This document shows, piece by piece, positions 36,561 to 45,261 of a DNA stretch of 64,000 bases. The notes under the pieces are model-generated. The model saw nothing but the letters and a program-made list of their open reading frames with translations, was not told where the DNA came from and made no database searches. Source of the DNA: Cellulomonas shaoxiangyii (lineage in GTDB: Bacteria > Actinomycetota > Actinomycetes > Actinomycetales > Cellulomonadaceae); contig NZ_CP039291.1 in the NCBI RefSeq assembly GCF_004798685.1, forward strand, positions 3,348,001-3,412,000, in the 5' to 3' direction. How positions within the stretch are numbered: position 1 is the first letter of the stretch; each line of letters opens with the position of its first letter. The position numbers and the translations under genes are program-made.

Positions 36561-37937
36561 ATGTCTGCCCCCACCTCGTCCGCACCGGAACCGCCGCCCG
36601 GGACGCCCGACGCCGCCGGCCCCACCGGGACCGGCGCCGACGCCGCGCGCGACCCCGACGTCGCGCTCGACCAGGCCCCGCTCACGGAGGCCGACCACCC
36701 CCGGTGGCGGCGCGACCTCACCCTGTTCCTGGGCGGGCAGACGTCGTCGCTGCTCGGCTCGATGCTGGTGCAGTACGCGATCATGTGGCACCTCACGCTC
36801 GAGACGCGCTCGGGCGCCGTGATGGCGGTCTACGCCGTCGTCGGGTTCCTGCCGCAGGCGGTCGTGTCGGTCTTCGGCGGCGTGTGGGCGGACCGGCTGG
36901 ACCGCAAGAAGCTCATCATCGGGGCCGACGCGACCATCGCCGCGAGCACCCTCGCGCTCGCCCTGCTCATGCTGTCCGGGTACCGCGAGCTGTGGCTCCT
37001 GTACCTCGTGGCCGCCATCCGGTCGGCCGGTGCCGGCATCCAGACGCCCGCCGTCTCGTCGCTGCTGCCGCAGATCGTGCCGACCGAGAAGCTCATGCGG
37101 GTCAACGGCATCAACCAGACGATCCAGTCCGCGATGATGCTCGTCGCCCCCGCCGTGGCCGCCGCCCTGTACGCGTCGGCCTCGATCGAGGCGATCTTCT
37201 TCGTCGACGTCGTCACCGCGCTCATCGGCATCGCGCTGCTGACCCTCGTGCCCGTACCGCGGCTCGTGCGCACCGACCAGGTCGCGGGCGTCCGCGGGTA
37301 CCTCGCCGACCTCGTCGGCGGCGTCCGGTACGTCGCCACCCACGCGTTCGTGCGGTGGGTGCTGCTGCTGTGGGGCGTCGTGTTCGTGCTCATCGTCGCG
37401 CCGTCGTTCCTCACCCCGCTCATGGTCGTGCGCACGTTCGGCGACGAGGTGTGGAAGCTGACCGTCAACGAGCTCGCGTTCAGCGTCGGCATGCTGCTCG
37501 GCGGCATCGTGGTCGCCGCGTGGGGCGGCCTGCGGAACCGCATCGCGATGGTCGTCGCCACCACCCTGCTGTTCGCGCTGTTCAACATCGGGCTCGGGCT
37601 CTCGACCAACATGTGGGTGTTCTTCGCCTTCATGTTCCTCATCGGCCTGGGCGTGCCGTTCTTCTCGACGCCGACCATGACCGTGCTGCAGGAGAAGGTC
37701 GAGCCCGAGCGGCAGGGCCGCGTCTTCGGGTTCGTCGGCATCGTCATGGCCGTCGCGATGCCGCTCGGCATGTCGGTGTTCGGGCCGCTCGCCGACCGGT
37801 ACAGCGTCGAGTCGCTGCTCGTCGCGGCGGGCGTCGCGCTGCTGCTGGTCGTGCTCGTCGCGGTCGGGCTGCCGTCCGGGCGGCGCGCGATGGCGGAGGC
37901 GGACGCCGACGCGCCGGCGCAGGAGGCGCGCGTCTGA
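36561..37937 (+). CDS. MFS transporter (MFS_3 / macrolide-efflux-like)
   Basis: 458 residues. A 50-residue Pro/Ala-rich cytoplasmic N-terminus precedes twelve hydrophobic spans. GGVWADRLDRKKLIIGADA is the MFS loop 2-3 motif. SLLPQIVPTEKLMRVNGINQTIQSAMMLVAPAVAA is typical of the MFS_3 branch with enterobactin and macrolide exporters. The ligand is unknown, probably a drug or siderophore. The ATG at 36561 follows GCGGAGG. It is divergent from glgP. Confidence 0.88.
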   Translation: MSAPTSSAPEPPPGTPDAAGPTGTGADAARDPDVALDQAPLTEADHPRWRRDLTLFLGGQTSSLLGSMLVQYAIMWHLTLETRSGAVMAVYAVVGFLPQAVVSVFGGVWADRLDRKKLIIGADATIAASTLALALLMLSGYRELWLLYLVAAIRSAGAGIQTPAVSSLLPQIVPTEKLMRVNGINQTIQSAMMLVAPAVAAALYASASIEAIFFVDVVTALIGIALLTLVPVPRLVRTDQVAGVRGYLADLVGGVRYVATHAFVRWVLLLWGVVFVLIVAPSFLTPLMVVRTFGDEVWKLTVNELAFSVGMLLGGIVVAAWGGLRNRIAMVVATTLLFALFNIGLGLSTNMWVFFAFMFLIGLGVPFFSTPTMTVLQEKVEPERQGRVFGFVGIVMAVAMPLGMSVFGPLADRYSVESLLVAAGVALLLVVLVAVGLPSGRRAMAEADADAPAQEARV

Positions 37938-37968
37938 CCTCCCCGCCGCGGGGTGAGAGGGTGACCGC

Positions 37969-38463
37969 GTGCGCGCGCCGACCGGACCGACGTCGGGCCG
38001 TCCGCCGCACCTGCGGCCCGGCCTCGTGGCGCTGGTCGCGGCCGGCGGCGCGGTCGGCACGCTCGCGCGGCAGGGCCTGGGCGGCGCCCTCGGCGGCGGT
38101 GCCGGGTGGCCGGTCGCGACGACCGTGGAGAACCTCGTCGGCGCCCTCGCGCTCGGCCTCCTGCTCGGCGCGCTCGGCCGCGGCGCCGAGTCGCCGCGGG
38201 CGCGCGCGGTGCGCCTCGCGGTCGGCACCGGCGTGCTGGGCGGGTTCACGACGTTCAGCACGCTCGCGATCGAGGTGCAACGGCTCGGGGCTGACGGCCA
38301 CGTGCTGCTGGGAGCGGCGTACGGGCTGGTCAGCGTCGCGGCGGGGTGGGCGGTGGCGCTCGTCGGCGTGGTGGCGGGCGGGCGCGCACGACGCGGTGCA
38401 CCGGACGAGGACCGCGTCCCGGACCCGCCCCGGGCAGCCGTCGAGGGCCGGGGGCGCACGTGA
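37969..38463 (+). CDS. crcB: Fluoride channel CrcB/Fluc, first of a pair
   Basis: 164 residues, four membrane spans. VGTLARQGLGG, VENLVGALALG (conserved Asn) and GVLGGFTTFSTLAIEV (phenylalanine box) match Fluc channels, which expel fluoride. The tail after residue 140 is charged and extra. It overlaps the second crcB by GTGA. Pairs of this kind can form a mixed dimer. No fluoride riboswitch fits in the 31 bases upstream. Confidence 0.9.
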   Translation: MRAPTGPTSGRPPHLRPGLVALVAAGGAVGTLARQGLGGALGGGAGWPVATTVENLVGALALGLLLGALGRGAESPRARAVRLAVGTGVLGGFTTFSTLAIEVQRLGADGHVLLGAAYGLVSVAAGWAVALVGVVAGGRARRGAPDEDRVPDPPRAAVEGRGRT

Positions 38464-38834
38464 CCGTGCTGCTCCTCGCCCTCGCCGGCGGCCTCGGCGC
38501 CGCCGCACGGTTCGTCGTCGACGGGCTCGTGCGGGCGCGCACCCGCACGCCGTTCGCGTGGGGCACGTTCGTCGTCAACGTCTGCGGCTCGCTGCTGCTC
38601 GGCGTGCTGGTGGGTGCGGGCGCCGCCGGGCTGCTCGCACCCGTGGCGCTGCTCGTCGCCGGGACCGGGTTCTGCGGCGGCTTCACGACGTTCTCGACGG
38701 CGATGGTCGACTCCGTGCGGCTGGCTCAGGACGGTGACGTGCGGGGTGCTGCCCTGAGCGCGCTCGGCTCGCTGGTGGTCTGCGTCGCGGCCGCGGCGGC
38801 GGGGGTGGGACTGGTCCGGGCGGTCACGGGCTGA
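38460..38834 (+). CDS. crcB: Fluoride channel CrcB/Fluc, second of a pair
   Basis: 124 residues. LGAAARFVVDGLV, FVVNVCGSLLLG and GFCGGFTTFSTAMVDS give the Fluc signature with Asn and Phe residues in place. GTG start inside the stop of the first crcB, so the two are made in equal amounts and probably form a dual-topology heterodimer. Confidence 0.9.
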   Translation: MTVLLLALAGGLGAAARFVVDGLVRARTRTPFAWGTFVVNVCGSLLLGVLVGAGAAGLLAPVALLVAGTGFCGGFTTFSTAMVDSVRLAQDGDVRGAALSALGSLVVCVAAAAAGVGLVRAVTG

Positions 38835-38894
38835 CGTCACCGGCCCCGGGTCGGCGGTGGCGCCGGGCTGCCGCGACCGCCGCGTGCCGTCCGG

Positions 38895-39143
38895 TCAGCC
38901 GGTCGGCTCGTCCTCGACGGGGGTCGCGCCCGTGGCCTCGGCGGTCGCCCGGTCCACCAGGTACACGCGGCCGCTCGCGTCGCGGACGCGGACGAACTCG
39001 GCCCGCAGGGCCGACTCGCGCTGGACCTCCGCCTCGTTCGCACGGCGGCCCCGGCGGTGGGGGTGCGCGACGGACGCGGGGCCCAGCAGGTACCGCGCCA
39101 GCCAGTCCGTCATGTCGAACCGCTGACCGCGTTCGCGCGGCAT
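38895..39143 (-). CDS. Hypothetical small protein
   Basis: 82 residues, no family recognised. PRERGQRFDMTDWLARYLLGPASVAHPHRRGRRANEAE is followed by VRVRDASGRVYLVDRATAEATG. The start is uncertain: ATG codons also lie at 39113 and 39182. Convergent with the crcB pair and upstream of the ABC permease end, so it is an isolated gene. Confidence 0.45.
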   Translation of the reverse strand: MPRERGQRFDMTDWLARYLLGPASVAHPHRRGRRANEAEVQRESALRAEFVRVRDASGRVYLVDRATAEATGATPVEDEPTG

Positions 39144-39234
39144 GGCGACCCCCGGGGTTGCGAGTGGTGGTGCGCCCATCATCCCGCACGCCGTCGGGCC
39201 TCCGAGCGCCGAGCCGGGGGGCGGCCCGCCGACG

Positions 39235-40038
39235 TCAGCGCGACGTCCGCCGGTACCGCCCGATCGCGAGCGGTGCGAAGACGACGAGGATCACGACGAC
39301 GCAGATCAGCGTGTACAGGGCGGGGTTCTGCATCGACCAGGCGTCGGGGACCGGCGCCGCCGGGTTGGTGTTGCCGAACAGCTCGCGGCACGCCTGCGTG
39401 AGCGTCGACACCGGGTTCCACTCGACGAACACGCGCAGCGCCGACGGGAACGACTCGAGCGGCACGAAGGCGTTGGAGACGAACGTCAGCGGCATGATGA
39501 CGATGAACGACGCGTTGTTGATGACCTCGACGCTCGGCACGAGCACGCCGACCAGCGCCATGATCCAGCTCACGGCGTACGCGAACACCAGCAGCAGCCC
39601 GAACGCCGCGGCGGCGTCGAGGAGCGACCCGCGCACCCGCCACCCGACCAGCAGGCCGGTGAGCGCCATGATGAGCAGCGAGAGCACGTTGTAGACGACG
39701 TCCGACAGCGTGCGCCCCGCCAGCACGGCGGACTGCGACATGGGCAGCGAGCGGAAGCGGTCGATGATGCCCTTCTGCATGTCCTCCGCGATGCCCGCCC
39801 CGGTGAACGTGGCACCGAAGACGACCGTCTGGGCGAAGATCCCGGGGATGAGGAACTCCCGGTAGCTGACGCCGTCGCCGGGGTCGATCGCCCCGCCGAA
39901 GACGTACGCGAAGAGCAGCACGAACATGATCGGCGAGATCAGCACCGCGACGAGGATCTCGGGCACGCGCACGATCTTCAGCAGGTTGCGCTTGGCGACG
40001 ACCTGCGTGTCGGTGAACGTCCGGGTCAGCGTGGTCAC
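39235..40038 (-). CDS. ABC-2 type exporter permease (DrrB-like)
   Basis: 267 residues with six membrane spans. The N-terminus (KRNLLKIVRVPEILVAVLISPIMFVLLFAYVFGG) and PLTFVSNAFVPLESFP...EWNPVSTLTQACRELFG are typical of DrrB-like permeases that export daunorubicin-type drugs. The GTG overlaps the ATPase stop by four bases (GTGA), so the two form one exporter. Confidence 0.92.
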   Translation of the reverse strand: MTTLTRTFTDTQVVAKRNLLKIVRVPEILVAVLISPIMFVLLFAYVFGGAIDPGDGVSYREFLIPGIFAQTVVFGATFTGAGIAEDMQKGIIDRFRSLPMSQSAVLAGRTLSDVVYNVLSLLIMALTGLLVGWRVRGSLLDAAAAFGLLLVFAYAVSWIMALVGVLVPSVEVINNASFIVIMPLTFVSNAFVPLESFPSALRVFVEWNPVSTLTQACRELFGNTNPAAPVPDAWSMQNPALYTLICVVVILVVFAPLAIGRYRRTSR

Positions 40039-41063
40039 CGGGCCACCTCCCCGGTCGCGTCGGGGCGCGCGGGCACGAGGTCGCGCTCCTCGTCGGGCGG
40101 CCCGCCGGCCGGGGGCGCGTCGGCGTCCTCCGCCGTGCGGCCGGTCAGCGTGAGGAACACGTCGTCGAGCGTGGGGCGCCGCAGGCCCACGTCGAGGACC
40201 CGGACGCCGTCCGCCTCGAGCCGGTCGAGGACCCGCCGCAGCGACCGCGCGCCGTCCTGCACCGCGACCGAGAGGCTGCGCTCGGTGGCACCGTCGTGCA
40301 CGTCGTCCCCCACCGCCGCGAGCGCGGCCCGCGCAGCCGCCCGGTCGGCCGTGTCGGCCACGACCAGCTCGACCCGCTGGCCGCCCACCTGCGCCTTCAG
40401 CGCGTCGGCGGTGCCGTGCGCGATGGCGCGGCCGTGGTCGACCACGACGATGTCGTCGGCGAGGCGGTCCGCCTCCTCGAGGTACTGCGTGGTGAGCAGC
40501 ACGGTCGTGCCGGTGCGGACCAGACCCGCGATGACGTCCCACATCTGGAGCCGGCTGCGCGGGTCGAGGCCGGTCGTCGGCTCGTCGAGCACCACGACGC
40601 GCGGCGTGGCGACGAGCGCGCACGCGAGGTCGAGGCGACGGCGCATGCCGCCCGAGTACGTCTTCGCGGGGCGGTTGCCGGCGTCCGACAGGTCGAACCC
40701 CTCGAGCAGCTCCCGCGCCCGGTCGACCGCGCGACGCCGGCGGAAGCCGTAGAGGCGGCCGATCATCTCCAGGTTCTCCGCACCGGTGAGGTTCTCGTCG
40801 ACCGCGGCCGACTGCCCCGACAGCCCGATGCGCCGGCGCACCTCCTCCGGCTCGCGCAGGACGTCGGCTCCCGCGACCGTCGCCGTGCCCTCGTCGGGGC
40901 GCAGCAGCGTCGTGAGGATGCGCACCGCCGTCGTCTTGCCCGCCCCGTTCGGGCCGAGCAGGGCGAGCACCGTCCCCTCGGGGACCGCGAGGTCGAGGCC
41001 GCGCAGCGCCTCCACCCGGCCGTACCGCTTCACCAGCCCGTGGGCCTCGATCGTCGTCGTCAT
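40035..41063 (-). CDS. ABC exporter ATP-binding protein (DrrA-like)
   Basis: 342 residues. Walker A GPNGAGKTTAVRIL, ABC signature YSGGMRRRLDLA, Walker B VVLDEPTTGLD and the switch-like LLTTQYLEEADRLAD are all present. The C-terminal DrrA-type extension includes LRRPTLDDVFLTLTGR. It pairs with the permease gene overlapping its end. The exported compound is unknown; drug resistance is the family's usual role. Confidence 0.94.
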   Translation of the reverse strand: MTTTIEAHGLVKRYGRVEALRGLDLAVPEGTVLALLGPNGAGKTTAVRILTTLLRPDEGTATVAGADVLREPEEVRRRIGLSGQSAAVDENLTGAENLEMIGRLYGFRRRRAVDRARELLEGFDLSDAGNRPAKTYSGGMRRRLDLACALVATPRVVVLDEPTTGLDPRSRLQMWDVIAGLVRTGTTVLLTTQYLEEADRLADDIVVVDHGRAIAHGTADALKAQVGGQRVELVVADTADRAAARAALAAVGDDVHDGATERSLSVAVQDGARSLRRVLDRLEADGVRVLDVGLRRPTLDDVFLTLTGRTAEDADAPPAGGPPDEERDLVPARPDATGEVAR

Positions 41064-41282
41064 GCCCCGCTCCCGTCTCCGCCGTCCCCGGGACCGACCG
41101 ACCGTGCACGCGGAACTCATCCGGGTCGCCGGGCCGCACCGCGCCCCGCGCCGTCCCGGACCGGCGCGCGATCCCCGGGCGCTCGGTGCCCGGTTCGTCC
41201 TGGTCCGTCCACCATGCTGCACCCGACCACCGACAGGACGGCAGGGGTGTGCGGGCAGGGCCGTGCGCCGGGCCGGCGGGGG

Positions 41283-42416
41283 TCAGAGCGACGTGCGGAG
41301 CACGTCCTCCATCTCGTCGCCGGTCAGCACGACGGGGTTGCCGCGCGTGCTCGACGCGGCGAGCGCGTCCCGGGCGACGTGCGCCACGTCGCCGTCCTCG
41401 AGCCCCAGCGCCGCCAGCCCGCGCACGCCCAGCGCCGCCACGGTGTCCCGCAGCCACGCGACGCCGTCCTCCGGGCGGGCGCCCGGCCGTCCGGTGAGCA
41501 CGGCCGCCGCCTCCGCGTACCGGCGCAGGCCCTCGCCGTCGGGGTCGCCGCGCCGCAGGGCCCGCACGTTCGCGGCGGTCGTGGCAGCGAGCACGGCCGC
41601 GCACACCTCGCCGTGCGGGGCGCCCAGGCGTCCGCCGAGCGCCGCCGCGAGCCCGTGCACCGCCCCGAGGCGCGCGTTCGCCAGGGCCATCCCGGACATC
41701 AGCGCCGCGAGGCTGAGGTCGGTGCGCGCGTCGAGGTCGTCGCCGTGGGCGTGGGCACGCAGCAGGCTGCGCCCGGCGCGGCGCAGGCCCTCGCGGGCGA
41801 GCGGATCGGTCAGCGGGGTGGCCTGCGGCGTGGTGAACGCCTCCAGGCACTGGGTGAGCGCGTCGGCGCCGGACGACGCCGTGACCGCCGGCGGGCAGCC
41901 GACCGTGAGCACGGGGTCGACGACCGCGACGGCGGGCAGCAGGGTGGGACCGCGCAGGCTCGCCTTGACGCGCCGCTCCGGCACGCGCACGGGCGCGTTC
42001 GCGGTCACCTCGGCGCCCGTGCCCGCCGTCGTCGGCACGGCCACGACCGGCAGCGCGGCTGCGGGCAGCGGCAGCCCGCGGCCGACGACCTCCAGGTGGT
42101 CGAGGACGTCGCCGTCGGAGAGCGCGAGCGCCGCCACGGCCTTCGCGGTGTCGACGACCGACCCGCCGCCCCACCCGACCACGACGTCGGGGCGCAGCTC
42201 CCGGGCGCGGGCGACGACCGCCCGCACGTCCTCGACCGTGGGCTCGCCCCGGTGCCGCCAGACGTCGACGTCCCCGGCGCCCGCGAGCGCCTCGACGTCG
42301 GCCGATCCGCCGGCCACCACGAGCACGCCCGGGCCGAACGACGCGAGCAGCCCCGCCACGCCGTCCGCCGCCCCGGCGCCGACCACGAGCCGCCCGGCCG
42401 TCGCGAACGTGAACAT
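41283..42416 (-). CDS. Iron-containing alcohol dehydrogenase
   Basis: 377 residues. NAD-binding GWGGGSVVDTAKAVAAL and PTTAGTGAEVT are in the N-terminal domain. The metal ligands are Asp in SSGADALTQCLEAF and His residues in AVHGLAAALGGRLGAPHGEV. Substrate is not determined; family members reduce aldehydes or oxidise alcohols such as butanol or 1,3-propanediol. TAGGGT ends 6 bases before the ATG. Confidence 0.9.
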   Translation of the reverse strand: MFTFATAGRLVVGAGAADGVAGLLASFGPGVLVVAGGSADVEALAGAGDVDVWRHRGEPTVEDVRAVVARARELRPDVVVGWGGGSVVDTAKAVAALALSDGDVLDHLEVVGRGLPLPAAALPVVAVPTTAGTGAEVTANAPVRVPERRVKASLRGPTLLPAVAVVDPVLTVGCPPAVTASSGADALTQCLEAFTTPQATPLTDPLAREGLRRAGRSLLRAHAHGDDLDARTDLSLAALMSGMALANARLGAVHGLAAALGGRLGAPHGEVCAAVLAATTAANVRALRRGDPDGEGLRRYAEAAAVLTGRPGARPEDGVAWLRDTVAALGVRGLAALGLEDGDVAHVARDALAASSTRGNPVVLTGDEMEDVLRTSL

Positions 42417-42422
42417 GCCCCG

Positions 42423-42428
42423 ACCCTA
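42423..42428 (-). promoter_or_regulatory. -10 element (TAGGGT), leaderless-type
   Basis: TAGGGT on the minus strand ends 6 bases before the ATG of the iron alcohol dehydrogenase. Confidence 0.5.
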
Positions 42429-42457
42429 GGTGCGGTCGGCGCCGAGCCGAAGACGCG

Positions 42458-43879
42458 TCAGTGCAGCCCGGGCACCAGCGCGCTCAGCAGCCCCAGCGCC
42501 GCGCAGACGCCGAGCGTGCGCAGCACCGACCAGCGCAGCCGGAGCACGAGCACGCCGGCGACGAGCGCGATGACCACCGGCACGGGCTGCACCGACCCGA
42601 GGTCCGGCACCTCGAGCCGGAACGGCCCCCACCGCTGCACGGCCGTGGACGCGAACAGCGTGTGCAGCGCGAAGTACAGCGCGAGGTTCGCGATCACGCC
42701 CACGACGGCGGCGGTGATCCCCGTCAGTGCCGCGCCCAGCGACCGGTTGCCGCGCAGCCGCTCGACGTACGGCGCACCGAGGAAGATGAACAGGAAGCTC
42801 GGGACGAACGTGACCCACGTGGTCAGCAGCGCGCCGAGCACGGCGGCCACCCACGGGTCGAGGCCGCCGGGGTCGCGGTAGGCGCCGACGAACGCCACGA
42901 ACTGCACGACCATGATGAGCGGCCCGGGCGTCGTCTCCGCGAGCGCGAGCCCCCGCACCATCTCGCCGGGCGCGAGCCAGCCGTAGACCTCCACGGCACG
43001 CTGCGCGACGAACGCGAGCACCGCGTACGCCCCGCCGAACGTGACGAGCGCGGTCCCGGAGAAGAACAGCCCCTGGTCGGCGAGGACCGAGGACCGCCCG
43101 AGCAGCAGCAGCACCGCCGCCACCGGTGCGAGCCACACCACGACGCCGACCCCCAGCACCAGCGCCGCGCGCCGGCCCGACGGCCGGGCGCCGTGCAGGG
43201 CGTCGTCCGGGATGACGGGCGGCGGCCCGTCGTCCGTGCCGCCGTGCCCGGCGCGCTCGACGAGCAGGCGCGGCGCCCACCGGTGCAGCGCCCAGCCGAC
43301 CGCCCCCGCGCCCAGCACCACGAGCGGGAACGGCAGGCCCAGCAGCGTCAGCGCCACGAACGCGGTGACGGCGAGCACCACGAGGGCCGGGCTCGTCAGC
43401 GCGCGCGAGCCGACGCGGTGCACGGCCTGCACGACGATCGCGATGACGGCCGGCGCGAGCCCCGCGAACAGCGCCGTCACGGCCGTGGTCTCCCCGAACG
43501 CCACGTACACCGCCGAGAGCGCGAGCAGCGCGACGACCCCGGGCAGCACGAACAGGGTCCCGGCGACGAGCCCGCCGCGGAACCCGTTGAGCAGCCACCC
43601 CGTGTACACCGCGAGCTGCTGCGCCTCCGGACCGGGCAGGAGCATGCAGTAGTTCAGCGCGTGCAGGAACCGGCGCTGCCCGATCCACCGCCTCTCGTCC
43701 ACGAGGGTGCGCTGCATGACGGCGATCTGGCCGGCGGGACCGCCGAACGTCTGCAGCGAGATGGCGAACCAGGCGCGCACGGCCGTGCCGAACGGCACGA
43801 GGTCGCGCACGGGCGCCCCGCCGCCCGTGGGCCCGGCGACGGGCACGGACGGGCCGTCGGTGCGGTCGGCGCTCGGCAC
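42458..43879 (-). CDS. Chromate transporter ChrA-like, full-length two-domain
   Basis: About 473 residues with two homologous CHR domains. The first has AISLQTFGGPAGQIAVMQRTLVDERRW and LPGPEAQQLAVYTGW; the second GTALVTFGGAYAVLAFVAQRAVE and AETTPGPLIMVVQFVAFVGA. This is the long ChrA type that expels chromate or couples sulfate exchange. The start is uncertain: GTG at 43879 or a later GTG near 43810; no clear ribosome binding site precedes either. Confidence 0.85.
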   Translation of the reverse strand: MPSADRTDGPSVPVAGPTGGGAPVRDLVPFGTAVRAWFAISLQTFGGPAGQIAVMQRTLVDERRWIGQRRFLHALNYCMLLPGPEAQQLAVYTGWLLNGFRGGLVAGTLFVLPGVVALLALSAVYVAFGETTAVTALFAGLAPAVIAIVVQAVHRVGSRALTSPALVVLAVTAFVALTLLGLPFPLVVLGAGAVGWALHRWAPRLLVERAGHGGTDDGPPPVIPDDALHGARPSGRRAALVLGVGVVVWLAPVAAVLLLLGRSSVLADQGLFFSGTALVTFGGAYAVLAFVAQRAVEVYGWLAPGEMVRGLALAETTPGPLIMVVQFVAFVGAYRDPGGLDPWVAAVLGALLTTWVTFVPSFLFIFLGAPYVERLRGNRSLGAALTGITAAVVGVIANLALYFALHTLFASTAVQRWGPFRLEVPDLGSVQPVPVVIALVAGVLVLRLRWSVLRTLGVCAALGLLSALVPGLH

Positions 43880-44063
43880 GGCGGCAGGGCACCACGGCAC
43901 CGGAGGGCGTGTCCAGCACCGTCCGCGCTGCGGTCGCGGCCCGTCGGCGGGGTGTCGGTGGGGCCGCCTACCGTCGTCCCCGGGAGGGCGCGATCCCCTG
44001 ACCCGGCGCCGGCGGCCGCTCGCCCCCGGCCGGCTCGCCACCGGGCCGGGAGCGAGCACGCGG

Positions 44064-44468
44064 TCACCGTGCCGTCGCGCCGCGCGCCTGCACCTCGAGC
44101 CAGTGGGGGTTCTCCATGAGGCCGAGCAGGTTGCCGAACGGGTCGACGACGACCGCCGTCCGGAAGCCCTCGCCACGCTCCGTCACCGGCTCGCGCGGCG
44201 TCGCGCCGAGCGAGAGCACGCGCGCGAGGGCCGCCTCGAGGTCGTCGACGTGCCACTGCACGACCGCCCCACCGGGCTCGCCCAGCGCGTTCGGCGGCGC
44301 GTACGCCGCGTCGATGAGGCCCAGCTCGTCCTCGTGGTCGCCGACGCGCCACTCGTGGTACCCGGGCACCCGGAAGTACGGCTCGAGCCCGAGCAGCTCG
44401 GTGTACCAGGCGGACGCCGCCTCGTGGTCCTCGGCGTAGATGGAGATCGTCGCCACTCCGCGCAGCAT
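44064..44468 (-). CDS. VOC-family protein
   Basis: 134 residues: ATISIYAEDHEAASAWYTELLGLEPYF and VVQWHVDDLEAALARVLSLGA, ending TAVVVDPFGNLLGLMENPHW. These are the paired beta-alpha-beta-beta-beta units of glyoxalase-like proteins. Metal ligand positions are not certain. A GAGGGG site precedes the ATG. Substrate unknown. Confidence 0.85.
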   Translation of the reverse strand: MLRGVATISIYAEDHEAASAWYTELLGLEPYFRVPGYHEWRVGDHEDELGLIDAAYAPPNALGEPGGAVVQWHVDDLEAALARVLSLGATPREPVTERGEGFRTAVVVDPFGNLLGLMENPHWLEVQARGATAR

Positions 44469-44644
44469 GGCTGCCCCTCTCGTCGCGGCGGTCCCACCGA
44501 CCGCCCGACCACCACTGTGCTGCGAGTACCGGTCAGATGCTGTCCTCCACCGAACCTCCGCCCGGCGGTCACGGCGGCCGGGTCACCGACGACGCGTGCC
44601 GGTGCGCAGGGCGACACGCGGGCACGTGCCCACGGCGCCGGAGG

Positions 44645-45103
44645 TCAGGCGGTCTGCGCCTCGAGGACCGCCCACACGTGCTTGGTCGTCGTGTCGGCGT
44701 ACCAGCCCACGTCCTGCGAGAGCCGGCGTGCGATGCGCAGGCCGAACCCGCCCATGCCGACCGCGCGCTCGCCGGCGATCGCGGGCGTGCCGCGCACGTC
44801 GTGGTCGGCCACGTCGAGGAGCAGCAGCGACCCGCTGCGGCTCAGCGTGACGATCGTCGGGGGGATGCCGTGCAGGAGGGCGTTCGTGGCGAGCTCGCTC
44901 GCGATGAGGAGCATGCGCTCGCCCACCGGGTCCAGGCGTGACGGGTCGCCGCCGGTCTCGGCCGAGAGCTCGCGACGCAGGCGGGAGAGCTCCGCCGTGG
45001 TGTCGAGGGTCCACGTGCGGACGTGCTCGAACCCCTCCGGCGGGAGCGCCGTGCGCAGCCCCTGGTCCCGCTCCGACGGGCCGTCGGTCGGCTGCTCGCT
45101 CAC
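44645..45103 (-). CDS. RsbW-like ATP-binding protein (serine-kinase-type anti-sigma or regulator)
   Basis: 152 residues of the HATPase_c fold: RLRRELSAETGGDP, LIASELATNALLHG (N box), LLLLDVADHDVRGTP (G1 box with D) and GMGGFGLRIARRLSQDVGWY (G2 box). It resembles small Streptomyces-type ATPases that act as anti-sigma factors or with PP2C phosphatases. No sigma or antagonist gene is adjacent. GTG start follows GAGGAG. The end TTTKHVWAVLEA closes the sheet. Confidence 0.85.
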   Translation of the reverse strand: MSEQPTDGPSERDQGLRTALPPEGFEHVRTWTLDTTAELSRLRRELSAETGGDPSRLDPVGERMLLIASELATNALLHGIPPTIVTLSRSGSLLLLDVADHDVRGTPAIAGERAVGMGGFGLRIARRLSQDVGWYADTTTKHVWAVLEAQTA

Positions 45104-45261
45104 AAGGCTCCTCGAGGTCGGGCGGCGTGCCGTCTCACGCGCGCACCCACCGTAGGCGGCGGGGGACGCGGACGCGCGGCGAGCCACGCGGGCGCGTCGA
45201 CGGGCGCACCGCGACGCGGCGGCGGCTGGCCGGACCGGCCAGGACGTCCTCCGCGCGCCGG

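Noticed and set aside
37938..37968. Fluoride riboswitch before the crcB pair
   Set aside because: Only 31 bases separate the MFS stop from crcB and no pseudoknot pattern is visible.
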